Position numbers and translations under genes: made by a program. From Actinomycetota bacterium (GTDB lineage Bacteria > Actinomycetota > Nitriliruptoria > Nitriliruptorales > Nitriliruptoraceae): 64,000 bases of DNA. Shown in pieces: positions 42,060 to 51,017 of the stretch. The DNA lies in assembly GCA_019347575.1 (NCBI GenBank), contig JAHWKY010000001.1:232762-296761 (forward strand). The letters are read 5' to 3'. The notes below the pieces were generated by a model that was not told the origin of the DNA, did no database searches, and saw only the letters and a program-made list of their open reading frames with translations. The number at the start of each line of letters is the position of its first letter. Position 1 is the first letter of the stretch.

Positions 42060-43627
42060 ACCTCACGGTCGCCGATCTGTACCGCCGGCTCGCCGACGAT
42101 CCGCGCCCCGCGCTGCGGTTCGAGGACCGCTCGTGGTCGTGGCAGGAGCACGTCCGGCTCAGCGCCGCACGGGCGGCCTTCCTCCAGGCCGAGCGGCACG
42201 ACGGACCGTTCCACATCGGTCTCCTCCTCGACAACGCGCCCGAGTACCCGCTGCTGCTCGGTGCCGCAGCGATGGCCGGGGCGGTGGTCGTCGGCCTGAA
42301 CCCGACGCGCTCGCCCGCCGATCTCGAGCGCGACGTCGCCCACACCGACTGCCAGTTCGTGATCACCGATGCGGGCTACCTCGCGCTGGTCGAGGGTGTC
42401 GACGTCCCGCTGTGGGACGTGGAGTCGCGCGGGTACCTCCAGGTGGTCCAGACCCACGCGCCGGCGCCGATCCCGACCGTCGGGCCGTCGCCGGAGGACC
42501 TTTTCGTCCTGATCTTCACGTCGGGAACGACGTCCGACCCGAAGGCGGTCCGCAACAGCCACGACAAGGTGGTCGCGAGCTCCATCGCGGCGGCGAAGAT
42601 GGTCGAGCTCGGACCCGACGACGTCACCTACTGCGCGATGCCGTTGTTCCACTCCAACGCGCTGCTTACCGCGTGGGGACCCTCGCTGGCGGTCGGGGCG
42701 ACGCTGGCGCTGCGGCGACGCTTCTCCGCGTCGGGGTTCATGGCCGACGTGCGGCGGTTCGGGGCGACCTACGCCAACTACGTCGGCAAGCCCCTGAGCT
42801 ACGTGCTGGCCGAACCGGAGCGCCCCGGCGACGACGTCAACCCCCTGCGCCGCGTGTTCGGCAACGAGGCCTCGCCCCGTGATGTCGTGCGCTTCGCGCA
42901 GCGCTTCGGCTGCCGGGTCACCGATGCGTACGGCTCGAGCGAGGGTGGCATCGCGGTGTTCCGCACGGAGGAGACGCCGCCAGGTTCGCTGGGACAGCCG
43001 GTCGGTGACGTCCGCGTCCTCGACCCGGACACGGGGGAGGAGTGCGCCGTCGCGGACCTCGATGGCCAGGGGCTCCTACGCAACCCGCAGGAGGCGATCG
43101 GTGAGCTGGTCCGGGTCGACTCCGTCGGCCGGTTCGAGGGCTACTGGCGCAACGAGGAAGCCGACGCGGAGCGTGTGCACGACGGCAGGTTCCACAGCGG
43201 CGACCTCGGGTACCGCGATGCGGACGGGCACCTGTACTTCGCGGGGCGGCTCGGCACGTGGCTCCGCGTCGACGGCGAGAACCTCGCGGTCGCCCCGATC
43301 GAGCAAGCGCTCGGCGAGCACCCCGACATCGTCGACGTCGCCGTCTACGGCGTGCCCGACGACGTGGGCGACGCGGTGGTCGCCGCGATCGTGCTCCGCG
43401 AGGGCACGTCCTTCGACCCCGACCACTTCGCTTACTGGGTCGACAGCCGCCGCGACCTCGGCCGGAAGGCACGTCCGACCTACATCCGCATCCTGTCGCG
43501 CATGCCCCACACCGCCACCAACAAGACCGTCACCCGCGGCCTCGCCGAGCAGGGCCTCGACGTCCGCGATCCGGTGTGGATGCGCGAGCGGGGCGCCCCG
43601 ACCTACACCCCGTACGCGCCCGAGTAG
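42056..43627 (+). CDS. Acyl-CoA synthetase (FadD-type, FadD17-like)
   Basis: A 523-aa ANL enzyme, last gene of the seven-gene operon. GTG 42056 overlaps the SRPBCC stop. Motifs are LFVLIFTSGTTSDPKAVRNSH (P-loop), YGSSEGGIAVFRTEETPPG, and FHSGDLGYRDADGHLYFAGRLGTWLRVDGENLAVAPIE. The C-terminal catalytic lysine region is ATNKTVTRGL. In overall motif pattern it resembles the mycobacterial FadD17 group associated with steroid side-chain catabolism, but that assignment is tentative. It is followed by a hairpin terminator. Confidence 0.9.
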   Translation: MNLTVADLYRRLADDPRPALRFEDRSWSWQEHVRLSAARAAFLQAERHDGPFHIGLLLDNAPEYPLLLGAAAMAGAVVVGLNPTRSPADLERDVAHTDCQFVITDAGYLALVEGVDVPLWDVESRGYLQVVQTHAPAPIPTVGPSPEDLFVLIFTSGTTSDPKAVRNSHDKVVASSIAAAKMVELGPDDVTYCAMPLFHSNALLTAWGPSLAVGATLALRRRFSASGFMADVRRFGATYANYVGKPLSYVLAEPERPGDDVNPLRRVFGNEASPRDVVRFAQRFGCRVTDAYGSSEGGIAVFRTEETPPGSLGQPVGDVRVLDPDTGEECAVADLDGQGLLRNPQEAIGELVRVDSVGRFEGYWRNEEADAERVHDGRFHSGDLGYRDADGHLYFAGRLGTWLRVDGENLAVAPIEQALGEHPDIVDVAVYGVPDDVGDAVVAAIVLREGTSFDPDHFAYWVDSRRDLGRKARPTYIRILSRMPHTATNKTVTRGLAEQGLDVRDPVWMRERGAPTYTPYAPE

Positions 43628-43630
43628 CCG

Positions 43631-43677
43631 GAGTGGGAGCGGTTCGCTGCGCTGTGCGCGGGTTGCGGCTCCCACTC
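43631..43677. terminator. Convergent-gene hairpin terminator
   Basis: GAGTGGGAGC (43631-43640) pairs perfectly with GCTCCCACTC (43668-43677). The 27-base loop holds further inverted GCGC-rich sequence. It lies in the 51-bp gap between convergent genes. Confidence 0.7.
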
Positions 43678-43678
43678 G

Positions 43679-44560
43679 TCAGGTCAGCGGGGCGATGACC
43701 TCCGCCCCGAAGCGTTCGATGGCGGCGAGGCGGTCGGGGAGCGCGGTGCTGTGGTTGCCGTCCGGATCGGTGGCCAGCATCCACGGGGCGTGGAGGATGC
43801 CGGTGACGCCGAGCGACCCGACGTGGCGGTACAGGTCGAGGTCGTCGCGGGCGAGCAGCGACAGCGTGAGGTCGAAACCGTCGGGGTCGCGCCCCGCCGC
43901 CTCGAGCGCCTCGTGGACTTCACCGACCCGACGCTCCGCCTCCTCCGGCGTGTAGAGGACGCCGAGCCAGCCGTCCCCGTACCGGGCGGCGCGGCGGTAG
44001 GCCGCCGTGCTATGTCCGCCGACGATGATGCGGATCGGGTCGGGCGGGGTCGGGGCGATGCGCAGCGGGTCGAAGTCGAAGAACTCGCCGTGGTGCTCGA
44101 CCCACTCGCCCGTCCACAGCTGAGGCAGCACCTCGAGCATCTCGTTCAGTCGTCGCCCCCGGGTCGCGAAGTCCTGGCCCATCTGGTCGAACTCGTCGCG
44201 ACACCACCCGGGACCGACGCCGAACTCGACCCGCCCTCCCGACAGCACGGCAGCCGTGCTCACGGCCTTGGCAACGGTGAACAAATCGCGCGCGACCGGG
44301 ACGTAGACGTTGGTGCTGAAGCGCAAGCGTTCCGTGACCGCCGCGAGGTGGCTGATCGTGACCCAGGGATCGGGCCACGCCGTGTCGGGCTGGTAGGGCG
44401 GGGCGCCGTCGTCGCTGTAGGGGTAGGGCTCGGAGAACTCCTGCGGGTAGAAGATGTGGTCGCTGATCGCGACACCGTGGAACCCGGCGCGCTCGGCGGC
44501 TTGCCCCAAGGGCACGAGATGGTCGCTGTCGGCGAAGGCGATGCCCATCCAGAAGCGCAT
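43679..44560 (-). CDS. LLM-class F420-dependent oxidoreductase
   Basis: A 293-aa protein, last gene of the SnoaL-SDR-LLM operon. ATG 44560 shares a base with the SDR stop (TGATG). Signatures are AERAGFHGVAISDHIFYP, RLRFSTNVYVPVARDLFTVAKAVSTAAVLSGGRVEFGVGPGWCRDEF, HHGEFFDFDPL, PIRIIVGGHSTAAYRRAARYGDGWLGVLYTPEEA. These resemble the TIGR03619-type F420 group. It is convergent with the acyl-CoA synthetase operon. Confidence 0.88.
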   Translation of the reverse strand: MRFWMGIAFADSDHLVPLGQAAERAGFHGVAISDHIFYPQEFSEPYPYSDDGAPPYQPDTAWPDPWVTISHLAAVTERLRFSTNVYVPVARDLFTVAKAVSTAAVLSGGRVEFGVGPGWCRDEFDQMGQDFATRGRRLNEMLEVLPQLWTGEWVEHHGEFFDFDPLRIAPTPPDPIRIIVGGHSTAAYRRAARYGDGWLGVLYTPEEAERRVGEVHEALEAAGRDPDGFDLTLSLLARDDLDLYRHVGSLGVTGILHAPWMLATDPDGNHSTALPDRLAAIERFGAEVIAPLT

Positions 44561-45348
44561 CAGTGGAACCAGTGGCCGGCGTTGACGTCGAGGGCTTGTC
44601 CGGTGATGACCCGGGACAGGTCGGAGGCGAAGAACAGCACCGCGTCGGCGATCTCGTCCGGCGTCGGGAGGTGGTGGAGGGGGTTCTCGGAGGCGACCTC
44701 GTCGTAGACGATCTGGGGGTCGACGCCCCGCTGCTCGGCTTGGTGACCGAACCACCACTTCAGCTTGTCCTCCCAGATGTAGCCCGGGACGATCGAGTTG
44801 ACCCGGATGCCGTCGCGACCGTGCTCCTTGGCGAGCGTCTGGGCGGTCGCCATCAGCGCCGACTTCGTCGCGGCGTACGCCCCGAAGTTGCGGCGGATCC
44901 GGCGGATCGACATCGAGTTGATGAACACGATCGAGCCCGAAGCGCGCGCCTTCATGTGAGGTAGGACCGCCTTGGTCACCTGGAGCGTGCCGAACACGTT
45001 GATGCGGAAGGCGTCCTCCCACACCGAGATGTCGTTGTCCTCGATGGTCTCCAGCGGAGGTTGCACGAACGCGTTGTTGACCAGCACGTCGATGCCATCG
45101 AACGCCTCCGCAGCGGCGTCCGCCAACGCCTCGCACGCCCCGGCGTCGGTGATGTCGGTCGGTACGGCGAGGGCGCGGCGGCCCAGCGCCTCCACCTCGG
45201 CAGCGACCTCATCGAGGGTCGACGCGGTCCGCGCCCCGAGGGCGACGTTCGCGCCCTCACGCGCCAGGGCGAGCGCGATCGAGCGCCCCATGCCGGGACC
45301 TACCCCCGAGACGATCGCCGCCCGCCCCTCGAGCAGCACCTCAGGCAC
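44560..45348 (-). CDS. Short-chain dehydrogenase/reductase
   Basis: A 262-aa SDR. The cofactor loop reads SGVGPGMGRS (GxxxGxG). NNAF takes the place of NNAG. The catalytic Ser is in VFINSMSIR and the YxxxK motif in FGAYAATKSAL. RDGIRVNSIVPGYIW and the C-terminal ITGQALDVNAGHWFH complete it. The GTG start overlaps the SnoaL stop by eight bases. Probably a hydroxyacyl-CoA or hydroxysteroid dehydrogenase in the TetR-controlled set. Confidence 0.9.
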   Translation of the reverse strand: MPEVLLEGRAAIVSGVGPGMGRSIALALAREGANVALGARTASTLDEVAAEVEALGRRALAVPTDITDAGACEALADAAAEAFDGIDVLVNNAFVQPPLETIEDNDISVWEDAFRINVFGTLQVTKAVLPHMKARASGSIVFINSMSIRRIRRNFGAYAATKSALMATAQTLAKEHGRDGIRVNSIVPGYIWEDKLKWWFGHQAEQRGVDPQIVYDEVASENPLHHLPTPDEIADAVLFFASDLSRVITGQALDVNAGHWFH

Positions 45349-45799
45349 CGTCGATGGTCACGCCGAGCGTGGCGGGGTCCACGCCCTGGACCCAGGTGAG
45401 GCTCTGGACCCGCTCGGTGATGCGCCATCCCTCGTCGGTGCGGCGGAGCTGGTCGAGGTACGTGCCACCCATCAGCACGGGCTCGGGGCGACCGGGGAGG
45501 GAGAGCGGGTGCAGGAAGTAGGCGCGCGAGGTGGCGTCGTCGCCGTCGAGCGTGATGCGTTGGTTGGTGACGTAGTGCTGGGTGAAGGGGATGCCGGACA
45601 GTCCCTCGGCGAGCCACGCGACCGACTCGTCGCGGGGCGCGCGCGGTCCGCCGCTGGCCGTGTAGTCGAGCGTCGCGTCCTCGGTGAAGCACGATGCGAC
45701 GAGGTCGAAGTCGCGCGCGTCGATGGCGTGCGTGTAGGTCGCCAGCAGCTCCGCGATCTGCAGGCGGTCAGAGACCTCGCGTGTGTCCCACTCGGTCAC
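45341..45799 (-). CDS. SnoaL-like / NTF2-fold protein
   Basis: A 152-aa protein with the alpha+beta-barrel fold of the limonene-epoxide-hydrolase/SnoaL/ketosteroid-isomerase superfamily: LQIAELLATYTHAIDARDFDLVASCFTEDATLDYTASGG and LMGGTYLDQLRRTDEGWRITERV. It could be an isomerase, dehydratase or ligand-binding protein. Its GTG start (45799) overlaps the stop of an upstream 22-codon micro-ORF (GTGA), so it is probably translated by reinitiation. First conventional gene of the operon. Confidence 0.82.
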   Translation of the reverse strand: MTEWDTREVSDRLQIAELLATYTHAIDARDFDLVASCFTEDATLDYTASGGPRAPRDESVAWLAEGLSGIPFTQHYVTNQRITLDGDDATSRAYFLHPLSLPGRPEPVLMGGTYLDQLRRTDEGWRITERVQSLTWVQGVDPATLGVTIDGA

Positions 45800-45864
45800 G
45801 CCTCCCCCCTGGAGGGGGGAGGGGCCGGCGTTGCCGGCCTTGGGGGTGAGGCCTGATCGGTCAT
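45796..45864 (-). CDS. Micro-ORF 2 (22 codons) coupled to the SnoaL gene
   Basis: ATG 45864, TGA ending at 45796. It encodes a Pro-rich 22-residue peptide beginning MTDQASPP and ending SRGEA, identical in protein sequence to micro-ORF 1. Its TGA overlaps the SnoaL GTG in the sequence GTGA, and its ATG overlaps the stop of micro-ORF 1 (ATGA). A GGGGGGAGG ribosome binding site precedes the next start in each unit. Expression is inferred from this geometry only. Confidence 0.55.
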   Translation of the reverse strand: MTDQASPPRPATPAPPPSRGEA

Positions 45865-45929
45865 GCCTCCCCCCTGGAGGGGGGAGGGGCCGGCGTTGCC
45901 GGCCTGGGGGGTGAGGCCTGATCGGTCAC
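45861..45929 (-). CDS. Micro-ORF 1 (22 codons), leaderless start of the leader chain
   Basis: GTG 45929, TGA ending at 45861. A -10-like TAGGCT (45942-45937 on the minus strand) is seven bases upstream, so the transcript should begin at this codon. It encodes the same peptide as micro-ORF 2. The two ORFs plus the SnoaL gene form a chain of four-base stop/start overlaps. Confidence 0.55.
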   Translation of the reverse strand: MTDQASPPRPATPAPPPSRGEA

Positions 45930-45936
45930 GCCTCCG

Positions 45937-45967
45937 AGCCTAGCCCGAAACCTGACGCTCCGTCAGG
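45937..45967 (-). promoter_or_regulatory. TetR-type operator and -10 element of the SnoaL operon
   Basis: The palindrome CCTGACGCTCCGTCAGG (45951-45967) lies immediately upstream of TAGGCT (minus strand, 45942-45937), overlapping the expected -35 region. Confidence 0.75.
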
Positions 45968-46149
45968 TCAAGGTGGTCGGAGGCGGATACGCGGGCTGAC
46001 CCGGACCGGGGAGCGCCGGACCGTACAGCGCACGAGAAAGTTCCCTTCGCTCGACAAGGAACTCGGGCGTGCGCCGTCGAAGTACGAACCAGAAGTCCAG
46101 CAACCGACGGCGCGTCGCCCGACGCTGCCCGCGACCAAGGGAAGCCTCC

Positions 46150-48438
46150 ATGCTCCTCTCCCCGCGACGCTCCGTCGTCACCCGCGGGCGCACCGCCCTC
46201 GCCCTGTGCGCCGCAGCCGCGCTCGCGCTGGCCTTCGCGCCGGCGAGCGGCGGTTCGGACTCGGCATCCGCCCCGACCGCCGCGGACGACTTCACCCCGC
46301 AGCTCGTCACGGTGGACACGCCCACGCGAGCGGACAAGGACCGGCTCACCGACCTGGGCCTGGACCTGACCGAGCATGCGGGCCATGACTACGTCGAGGT
46401 CGTGCTGCACTCCTCGGCTGACGAGGCGGCCCTGCGGGCGGCCGGGCTCACGTGGGATGTTCGCATTGGCGATCTGGTGGCGCGCGAGGTCGAGCGTCGC
46501 GAGTTCGACGCGGCCTTCGCGGCAGCCAACCCCGCGACCGACTTGCCCTCCGGGCGCAACAGCTACCGGGTGCTCGAGGATTTCGGCAACGAGATCGACC
46601 AGCTCGTCTCCGACCATCCCGACGTGGCCAAACGCATCTCGATCGGCGAGTCCCTCGAGGGTCGGGACCTGACCGGGATCGAGATCGGCGTCGACGTCAA
46701 CGAGCCCGAGGACGGCCGCCCCGTGTTCCTCATGTTCGGCGCCCACCACGCCAGGGAGTGGCCCTCGGCGGAGCTGCCGATGGAGTTCGCTTACGAGCTG
46801 CTGCAGGGCTACACCGATCCCGACCATCCAGACCACGAGCGCATCGTCGACCTGCTCACCCGCGGTCGGGCCATCATCGTGCCCGTGTCCAACCCCGACG
46901 GCTTCGACGCGTCGCGCACCTCGGGCGACCTCATCGACCTGCGTGACGAGACCTACGACCCCGTGACCAGCGTGCCGGACAGCGTCCTCGGCCCGGGCAC
47001 CACCGCGATCCTCGCCACGCCCGGCAACGCTTACAAGCGCAAGAACTGCCGCTACCTCGACGGCTTCACCCACCCCGCGGGCACGTGCCTTCTGGTCGCC
47101 TCGCCCGGCGGGTCAGGGACCGGCATCGATCTCAACCGTAACTACGGCGCCCTGTGGGGTGGGCCGGGTGCCTCCCCGGACCCGTGGGCGGCGACCTACC
47201 GAGGCGCAGGCCCGTTCTCGGAGCCCGAGACGCAGGCCATCCGCTCGCTGATCTCCACGCGTCAGGTGACGACCCTGATAACCCACCACACCTTCTCCAA
47301 CCTCATCCTTCGCCCCGTCGGCGTGCAGCCGAGCACGATCCACCCCGACGGCAACCCGGTCGGCTTCTCGCCTGACGAGTGCTTCCCGACCGCCGAGGGT
47401 GACCGCGGGGCGCAGTGGCTGGGCGAGCTGATGGCCGCACAGAACGGCTACAGCAACCAGTTCGGCTGGGAGCTGTACGACACCACCGGCACCACCGAGG
47501 ACTACAGCTACAACGCCACCGGCGGGTTCGGCTACACGTTCGAGATCGGGCCTACCGAGTTCCACCCGCCGTTCGAGGAGGTCATCGCCGAGTACACCGG
47601 CGAGACGGCCGCTGCTCAGGCCGTGACCCCCGAGAACGCGGGCGCGGTCACGACGGAGAACGCTGCGGACTGCGGCGAGCACGAGCACGAGACGGTGGGC
47701 GGCGGCAACCGTGAGGCGATGCTCATCGCGTTCGAGAACGCCGTCGACGCCACGACGCACTCGCTGATCACCGGTACGGCGCCGGCGGGCGCCACGCTGA
47801 CCCTCGAGCGCACCGGCGTCTTCCCGCTGTGGAACGGCACGCTCGTCGGCGACACCGTTGCGACCGCGATGATCGTGGATGACGGCGGCAGCTTCGAGTG
47901 GCACGTCAACCCCTCGACGCGCCCCTTCGTGCAGTCGCGGATGGCGCCGATCCTCAGCGACCCAAAGGACGAGCTGACCGTGAACGACGTCACCCCACCG
48001 ACACTCGGGATCCGCGCCAACAACCACACGTTCGTCGTGACCGAGGACGCCGACATCCTGACCGCGACCGTCCGTGCCGCCGCGACCCTGAGCGGCACGG
48101 TGTTCAACTACGCCGAGTACCACCTGCGCCTGGTCGACCCCAACGGTGCGGTGGTCGCGGAGGCGACCGAGTTCGGACCGATCAACTCGCTGTCCTGGAC
48201 CGGTCCCGACGGCGCAGGTGTCCCCGCGGGGAGCTACACCCTCCGTGTGACGAACATCATCAACCCCACGGCCGCGTACTCGCTGAACGCGTCGACGCAG
48301 GACGTCATCGGCGAGCGGACACCTCGCAGCTTCGAGAGCTGGACGCTCACGTGCATGACGCCCGAGGGACTCGCGGGGCAGGCTGGGGTCGCGGTCGAGC
48401 GGGGCGAGCAGGTCGACGTGGGCGCGATCTGCGGCTGA
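46150..48438 (+). CDS. Secreted M14-family zinc carboxypeptidase
   Basis: A 762-aa exported enzyme. ATG 46150 begins the signal peptide (RTALALCAAAALALAFAPASG). A propeptide-like region follows (HDYVEVVLHSSADEAALRAAGL). The M14 domain shows HHAREWPSAE (HxxE; His200, Glu203), NPDGFDASRT, GIDLNRNYGALWGG, the third zinc His in LITHHTFSN (about 380) and the catalytic Glu in TFEIGPTEFHPPFEE (about 465). The C-terminal 230 residues are beta-rich, with an Ig-like segment (YHLRLVDPNGAVVAEATEF, VPAGSYTLRVTN). Extracellular protein turnover is the probable role. Confidence 0.9.
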   Translation: MLLSPRRSVVTRGRTALALCAAAALALAFAPASGGSDSASAPTAADDFTPQLVTVDTPTRADKDRLTDLGLDLTEHAGHDYVEVVLHSSADEAALRAAGLTWDVRIGDLVAREVERREFDAAFAAANPATDLPSGRNSYRVLEDFGNEIDQLVSDHPDVAKRISIGESLEGRDLTGIEIGVDVNEPEDGRPVFLMFGAHHAREWPSAELPMEFAYELLQGYTDPDHPDHERIVDLLTRGRAIIVPVSNPDGFDASRTSGDLIDLRDETYDPVTSVPDSVLGPGTTAILATPGNAYKRKNCRYLDGFTHPAGTCLLVASPGGSGTGIDLNRNYGALWGGPGASPDPWAATYRGAGPFSEPETQAIRSLISTRQVTTLITHHTFSNLILRPVGVQPSTIHPDGNPVGFSPDECFPTAEGDRGAQWLGELMAAQNGYSNQFGWELYDTTGTTEDYSYNATGGFGYTFEIGPTEFHPPFEEVIAEYTGETAAAQAVTPENAGAVTTENAADCGEHEHETVGGGNREAMLIAFENAVDATTHSLITGTAPAGATLTLERTGVFPLWNGTLVGDTVATAMIVDDGGSFEWHVNPSTRPFVQSRMAPILSDPKDELTVNDVTPPTLGIRANNHTFVVTEDADILTATVRAAATLSGTVFNYAEYHLRLVDPNGAVVAEATEFGPINSLSWTGPDGAGVPAGSYTLRVTNIINPTAAYSLNASTQDVIGERTPRSFESWTLTCMTPEGLAGQAGVAVERGEQVDVGAICG

Positions 48439-48454
48439 ACCGCACGGGCCGCGG

Positions 48455-49606
48455 TCAGCCGAGCCACGCGTCGAGGAGCTGCTGCTCGAAGCGCTGCTTG
48501 GCGGTGAAAGCCTCCGTGGTCGGCTGCGACAGGCCGACCACGGGGCCACCGTCGGCGTAGAAGTCACCCTCGACGACGGCGACGCGCTGGTCCCACAGCT
48601 CGAGGTAGCAGGACCCGTGGCCGTCGAAGTGCGACTCCTCACCTCCGACGATCTCGGCCGCGATGTTGCGTGCCGCCGAGATCGCCTCGCCCCGCGCGAA
48701 CACGCCCGCCATCGGTAGTGGCTGGCCGGCAGCGGTGGGGATGAACGTGCAGTCGCCGACCGCGTAGACCCCGTCGATCTCCGTGCGGAGCGTGAGTCGG
48801 TCGGGGCGGATCCATCCCCCCTCACCGGCGAGGTCGCTGTCCGCCACGACCGGGGGAGGGACGCTGCGCGGGACGCCGAGGAACAGGCTGAACTCCATCG
48901 TCTCGCCGTTCGAGAACGCGACCGTGCGGACGTCACCGTCGAGCGCGGCGTAGCCGTGCTCGAGGTGCAGTCCGATGCCGCGCTCGGCGAGCGCCTCCGC
49001 GATGAAGGTGCTCGCTTCTGCCCCGGCCACGGGCAGGGTCATCGGGGCGGGGTGGGCGACGTGCACCTCGATGCGGTCGCGGCTGCCGTTGCGGCGGAGT
49101 CGCTCCTCCACGACGAAGGCCGCCTCGAACGGGGCGGGCGGGCACTTGAACGGCGCCCCGAGTACCCCGACGATCACGCGTCCGCCCTCGAGCGTGTCGA
49201 GCGCGCGCTTGATCGTCGGCAGTGCGTCGGCGTCGTAGACGTTCAGGGCAGCGGGACCGGCGAGCGCCCCGCGGTGATCGGGGTCGTCGACCGCGCCCAG
49301 CGCGACGAGCAGGAAGTCCGCGTCGAGATCGCCGGTACTGGTCGCGACCCGTCCCGCTGCCGCCTCGATGCGGTCGACCGTCGCCTGCACGAACCCGATC
49401 CCGTGCTCGCTCAGCGCTGTGAGCGACCGCGTGCCCTGCTCGAGCGGGCGGACGTCTCCCAGGTCCCAGAGCTTGGCGAACCCCGCGAAGAAACGATCGT
49501 CCCTCGCGACGACCGTGACCTCGTGCTCGTCGGGGAGCAGGGTCCGCAACTCGTGCGCCCCGGCGAGTCCGCCGAAGCCGCCGCCGAGGACCAGCACCCG
49601 CGCCAC
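48455..49606 (-). CDS. FAD-dependent sulfide:quinone-reductase/NDH-2-like oxidoreductase
   Basis: A 383-aa two-dinucleotide-binding flavoprotein. The N-terminal FAD motif is VLVLGGGFGGLAGAHEL. FKCPPAPFEAAFVVEERLRRNG is a hallmark of sulfide:quinone reductase-like proteins. YAVGDCTFIP binds FAD near the C-terminus. The redox cysteines of true SQRs are not all apparent: one Cys is in FKCPP and one in GDC. The GTG start follows AGGAGGGG. Substrate is uncertain. Confidence 0.82.
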   Translation of the reverse strand: MARVLVLGGGFGGLAGAHELRTLLPDEHEVTVVARDDRFFAGFAKLWDLGDVRPLEQGTRSLTALSEHGIGFVQATVDRIEAAAGRVATSTGDLDADFLLVALGAVDDPDHRGALAGPAALNVYDADALPTIKRALDTLEGGRVIVGVLGAPFKCPPAPFEAAFVVEERLRRNGSRDRIEVHVAHPAPMTLPVAGAEASTFIAEALAERGIGLHLEHGYAALDGDVRTVAFSNGETMEFSLFLGVPRSVPPPVVADSDLAGEGGWIRPDRLTLRTEIDGVYAVGDCTFIPTAAGQPLPMAGVFARGEAISAARNIAAEIVGGEESHFDGHGSCYLELWDQRVAVVEGDFYADGGPVVGLSQPTTEAFTAKQRFEQQLLDAWLG

Positions 49607-49646
49607 ACGCCCCTCCTGGGTCGAGGAACGGTCACCGTAGCGGTGG

Positions 49647-49901
49647 TCAGAGCGCCTCGACCACGCGCGGCAGGACGATGACGGCGAGGAGGTGACCAGC
49701 AGCGAACATCTGCGTGTCCCGCAACGCTTTCGCGGTCACGTACACCGACTTGCGGTGGACCCGCTGCCGGGCTCCAGAGGTCCGGGTGACACTGACCATC
49801 TCGTAGCGCACCATCGCCACGCGCAGGGCGACCGGGACGATCCCCGCGGCGACGGCAGGACCGACGACGCCGGTGACCCAGAGCACCACCTCGAGCGTCA
49901 C
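49647..49901 (-). CDS. Small membrane protein, unknown function
   Basis: An 84-aa protein with two hydrophobic helices, LWVTGVVGPAVAAGIVPVAL and AAGHLLAVIVLPRVV, around a basic middle (TSGARQRVHRKSVYVTAKALRD). The frame upstream of GTG 49901 encodes another hydrophobic stretch (VPLLLVGLGLV) but has no usual start codon, so the true N-terminus may be longer. No family is recognised. Confidence 0.5.
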   Translation of the reverse strand: MTLEVVLWVTGVVGPAVAAGIVPVALRVAMVRYEMVSVTRTSGARQRVHRKSVYVTAKALRDTQMFAAGHLLAVIVLPRVVEAL

Positions 49902-50066
49902 GAGCCCGAGGCCGACGAGGAGCAGGGGGACGTGGCGCAGGGTCGTTCGCGAGCGTCCCCGACCGCGTCCGCGCGGCCCGGCGGCTGCGCATCTTCTCCG
50001 CCGAGACGAGGTGGCTGAGCACGGTGGTCACGCGGGTGAGCCACCGGCGGCGCTGCGCGCCCCGGG

Positions 50067-50999
50067 TCACCTCACCGCGATGGGGACCACCGGCGCCCCG
50101 AACGCCCCGACAACCGGTTCGGGTGGTGCCGAGAGCAGGAACGTGTAGCGGTCGTCGGTGGTGCACTGGGCCGCGAGCTCTTCGAGGTCGAAGTTCTGCC
50201 CCTGCAGCAGCCCCATCTCGACGAGGTGGAGCAGGTGGACCGGCAGGGACCAGTCGTCGATCTCGCTGGGGTACACCTCGAGGCCGATCGTGTCGGTGGC
50301 CACGGCGGCGACGTCACGCTCATGGAACCAGGGGGCGCAGTGCATCGACAGGCCGGGGGCGGGGTAGAGGTAGCCCATCCGGTCGCCGGCGTGGGCGAGC
50401 ATCATCTGCCCCGTGCGGACGAGCACGATGTCTCCCGCCTCCAGCTGCGTGCCGGCGAGTTCGAGCGCGGCGTCGAGGTCGTCGGGCGTGATGGCGTAGC
50501 CGGGTTCGAGCCGCTCGGAGCCGAGCGCTCTGGCGACGTCCAGCAGAACGCCCCGCGATACCAGCGCCTCGACCTTCTCGATGCCGAGCCGGGTCGCCCC
50601 CTCCTCCATCGTGATGGCGTCGGTGGGGATGCCGTTGTAGTGGTTGCCCCGGTAGCTGACATGCGACAGCGCGTCCCAGTGCGTCGCGGCCTGCAGCCAC
50701 AGCTCGAGCCGGTCGTCGCTGCTCGCGACGGAGTCGGGATCGTCGTGCGGGCGGTGGTTGGCCTGGACCACCGTGTGCACCGGGTTCTGCCGCCCCGGTG
50801 GGACCAGCCCGGTCTGGACCCCGTCGGCGTGCAAGGGCAGCGCCAGCGAGATGCGCTCGCCGCTCTGCACCGCCTCGGCGCCGCGCTTCACCGCGACGGT
50901 GTCGACGAGGTTCAGCGTCCCGAACTCGTCGTCGTCGCCCCACCGTCCCCAGTTGTTCACGCGCCCCGCGAGCTCCGCGAACACCTCAGGTACCGCCAT
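50067..50999 (-). CDS. Cyclase family (kynurenine-formamidase-like) hydrolase
   Basis: A 310-aa metal-dependent hydrolase-like protein. The family metal motif HxGTHxDxPxH appears in altered form as WLQAATHWDALSHVSY, keeping THWD and the last His. GDIVLVRTGQMM and VHLLHLVEMGLLQGQNFDLEELA match actinobacterial cyclase-family members, and EFGTLNLVD is the usual N-terminal motif. A palindromic repeat lies 18 bases upstream of its ATG. It is divergent from the dehydrogenase operon at 51165 and may share its operator. Confidence 0.83.
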   Translation of the reverse strand: MAVPEVFAELAGRVNNWGRWGDDDEFGTLNLVDTVAVKRGAEAVQSGERISLALPLHADGVQTGLVPPGRQNPVHTVVQANHRPHDDPDSVASSDDRLELWLQAATHWDALSHVSYRGNHYNGIPTDAITMEEGATRLGIEKVEALVSRGVLLDVARALGSERLEPGYAITPDDLDAALELAGTQLEAGDIVLVRTGQMMLAHAGDRMGYLYPAPGLSMHCAPWFHERDVAAVATDTIGLEVYPSEIDDWSLPVHLLHLVEMGLLQGQNFDLEELAAQCTTDDRYTFLLSAPPEPVVGAFGAPVVPIAVR

Positions 51000-51017
51000 C
51001 CCGACCTCCGTCCCTCA

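Larger units (their letters stand above)
45793..45935. repeat. 65-bp tandem repeat, two units plus a partial third
   Basis: Units start at 45793 and 45858, with a partial one at 45923-45935. Each holds two adjacent palindromes: CCTCCCCCCTGGAGGGG... (about 45801-45822) and GGCCGGCGTTGCCGGCC (45823-45839). Each unit carries one start codon context and one micro-ORF. The rest of the 350-bp gap up to 46149 holds the operator at 45951 and no other gene. Confidence 0.85.
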
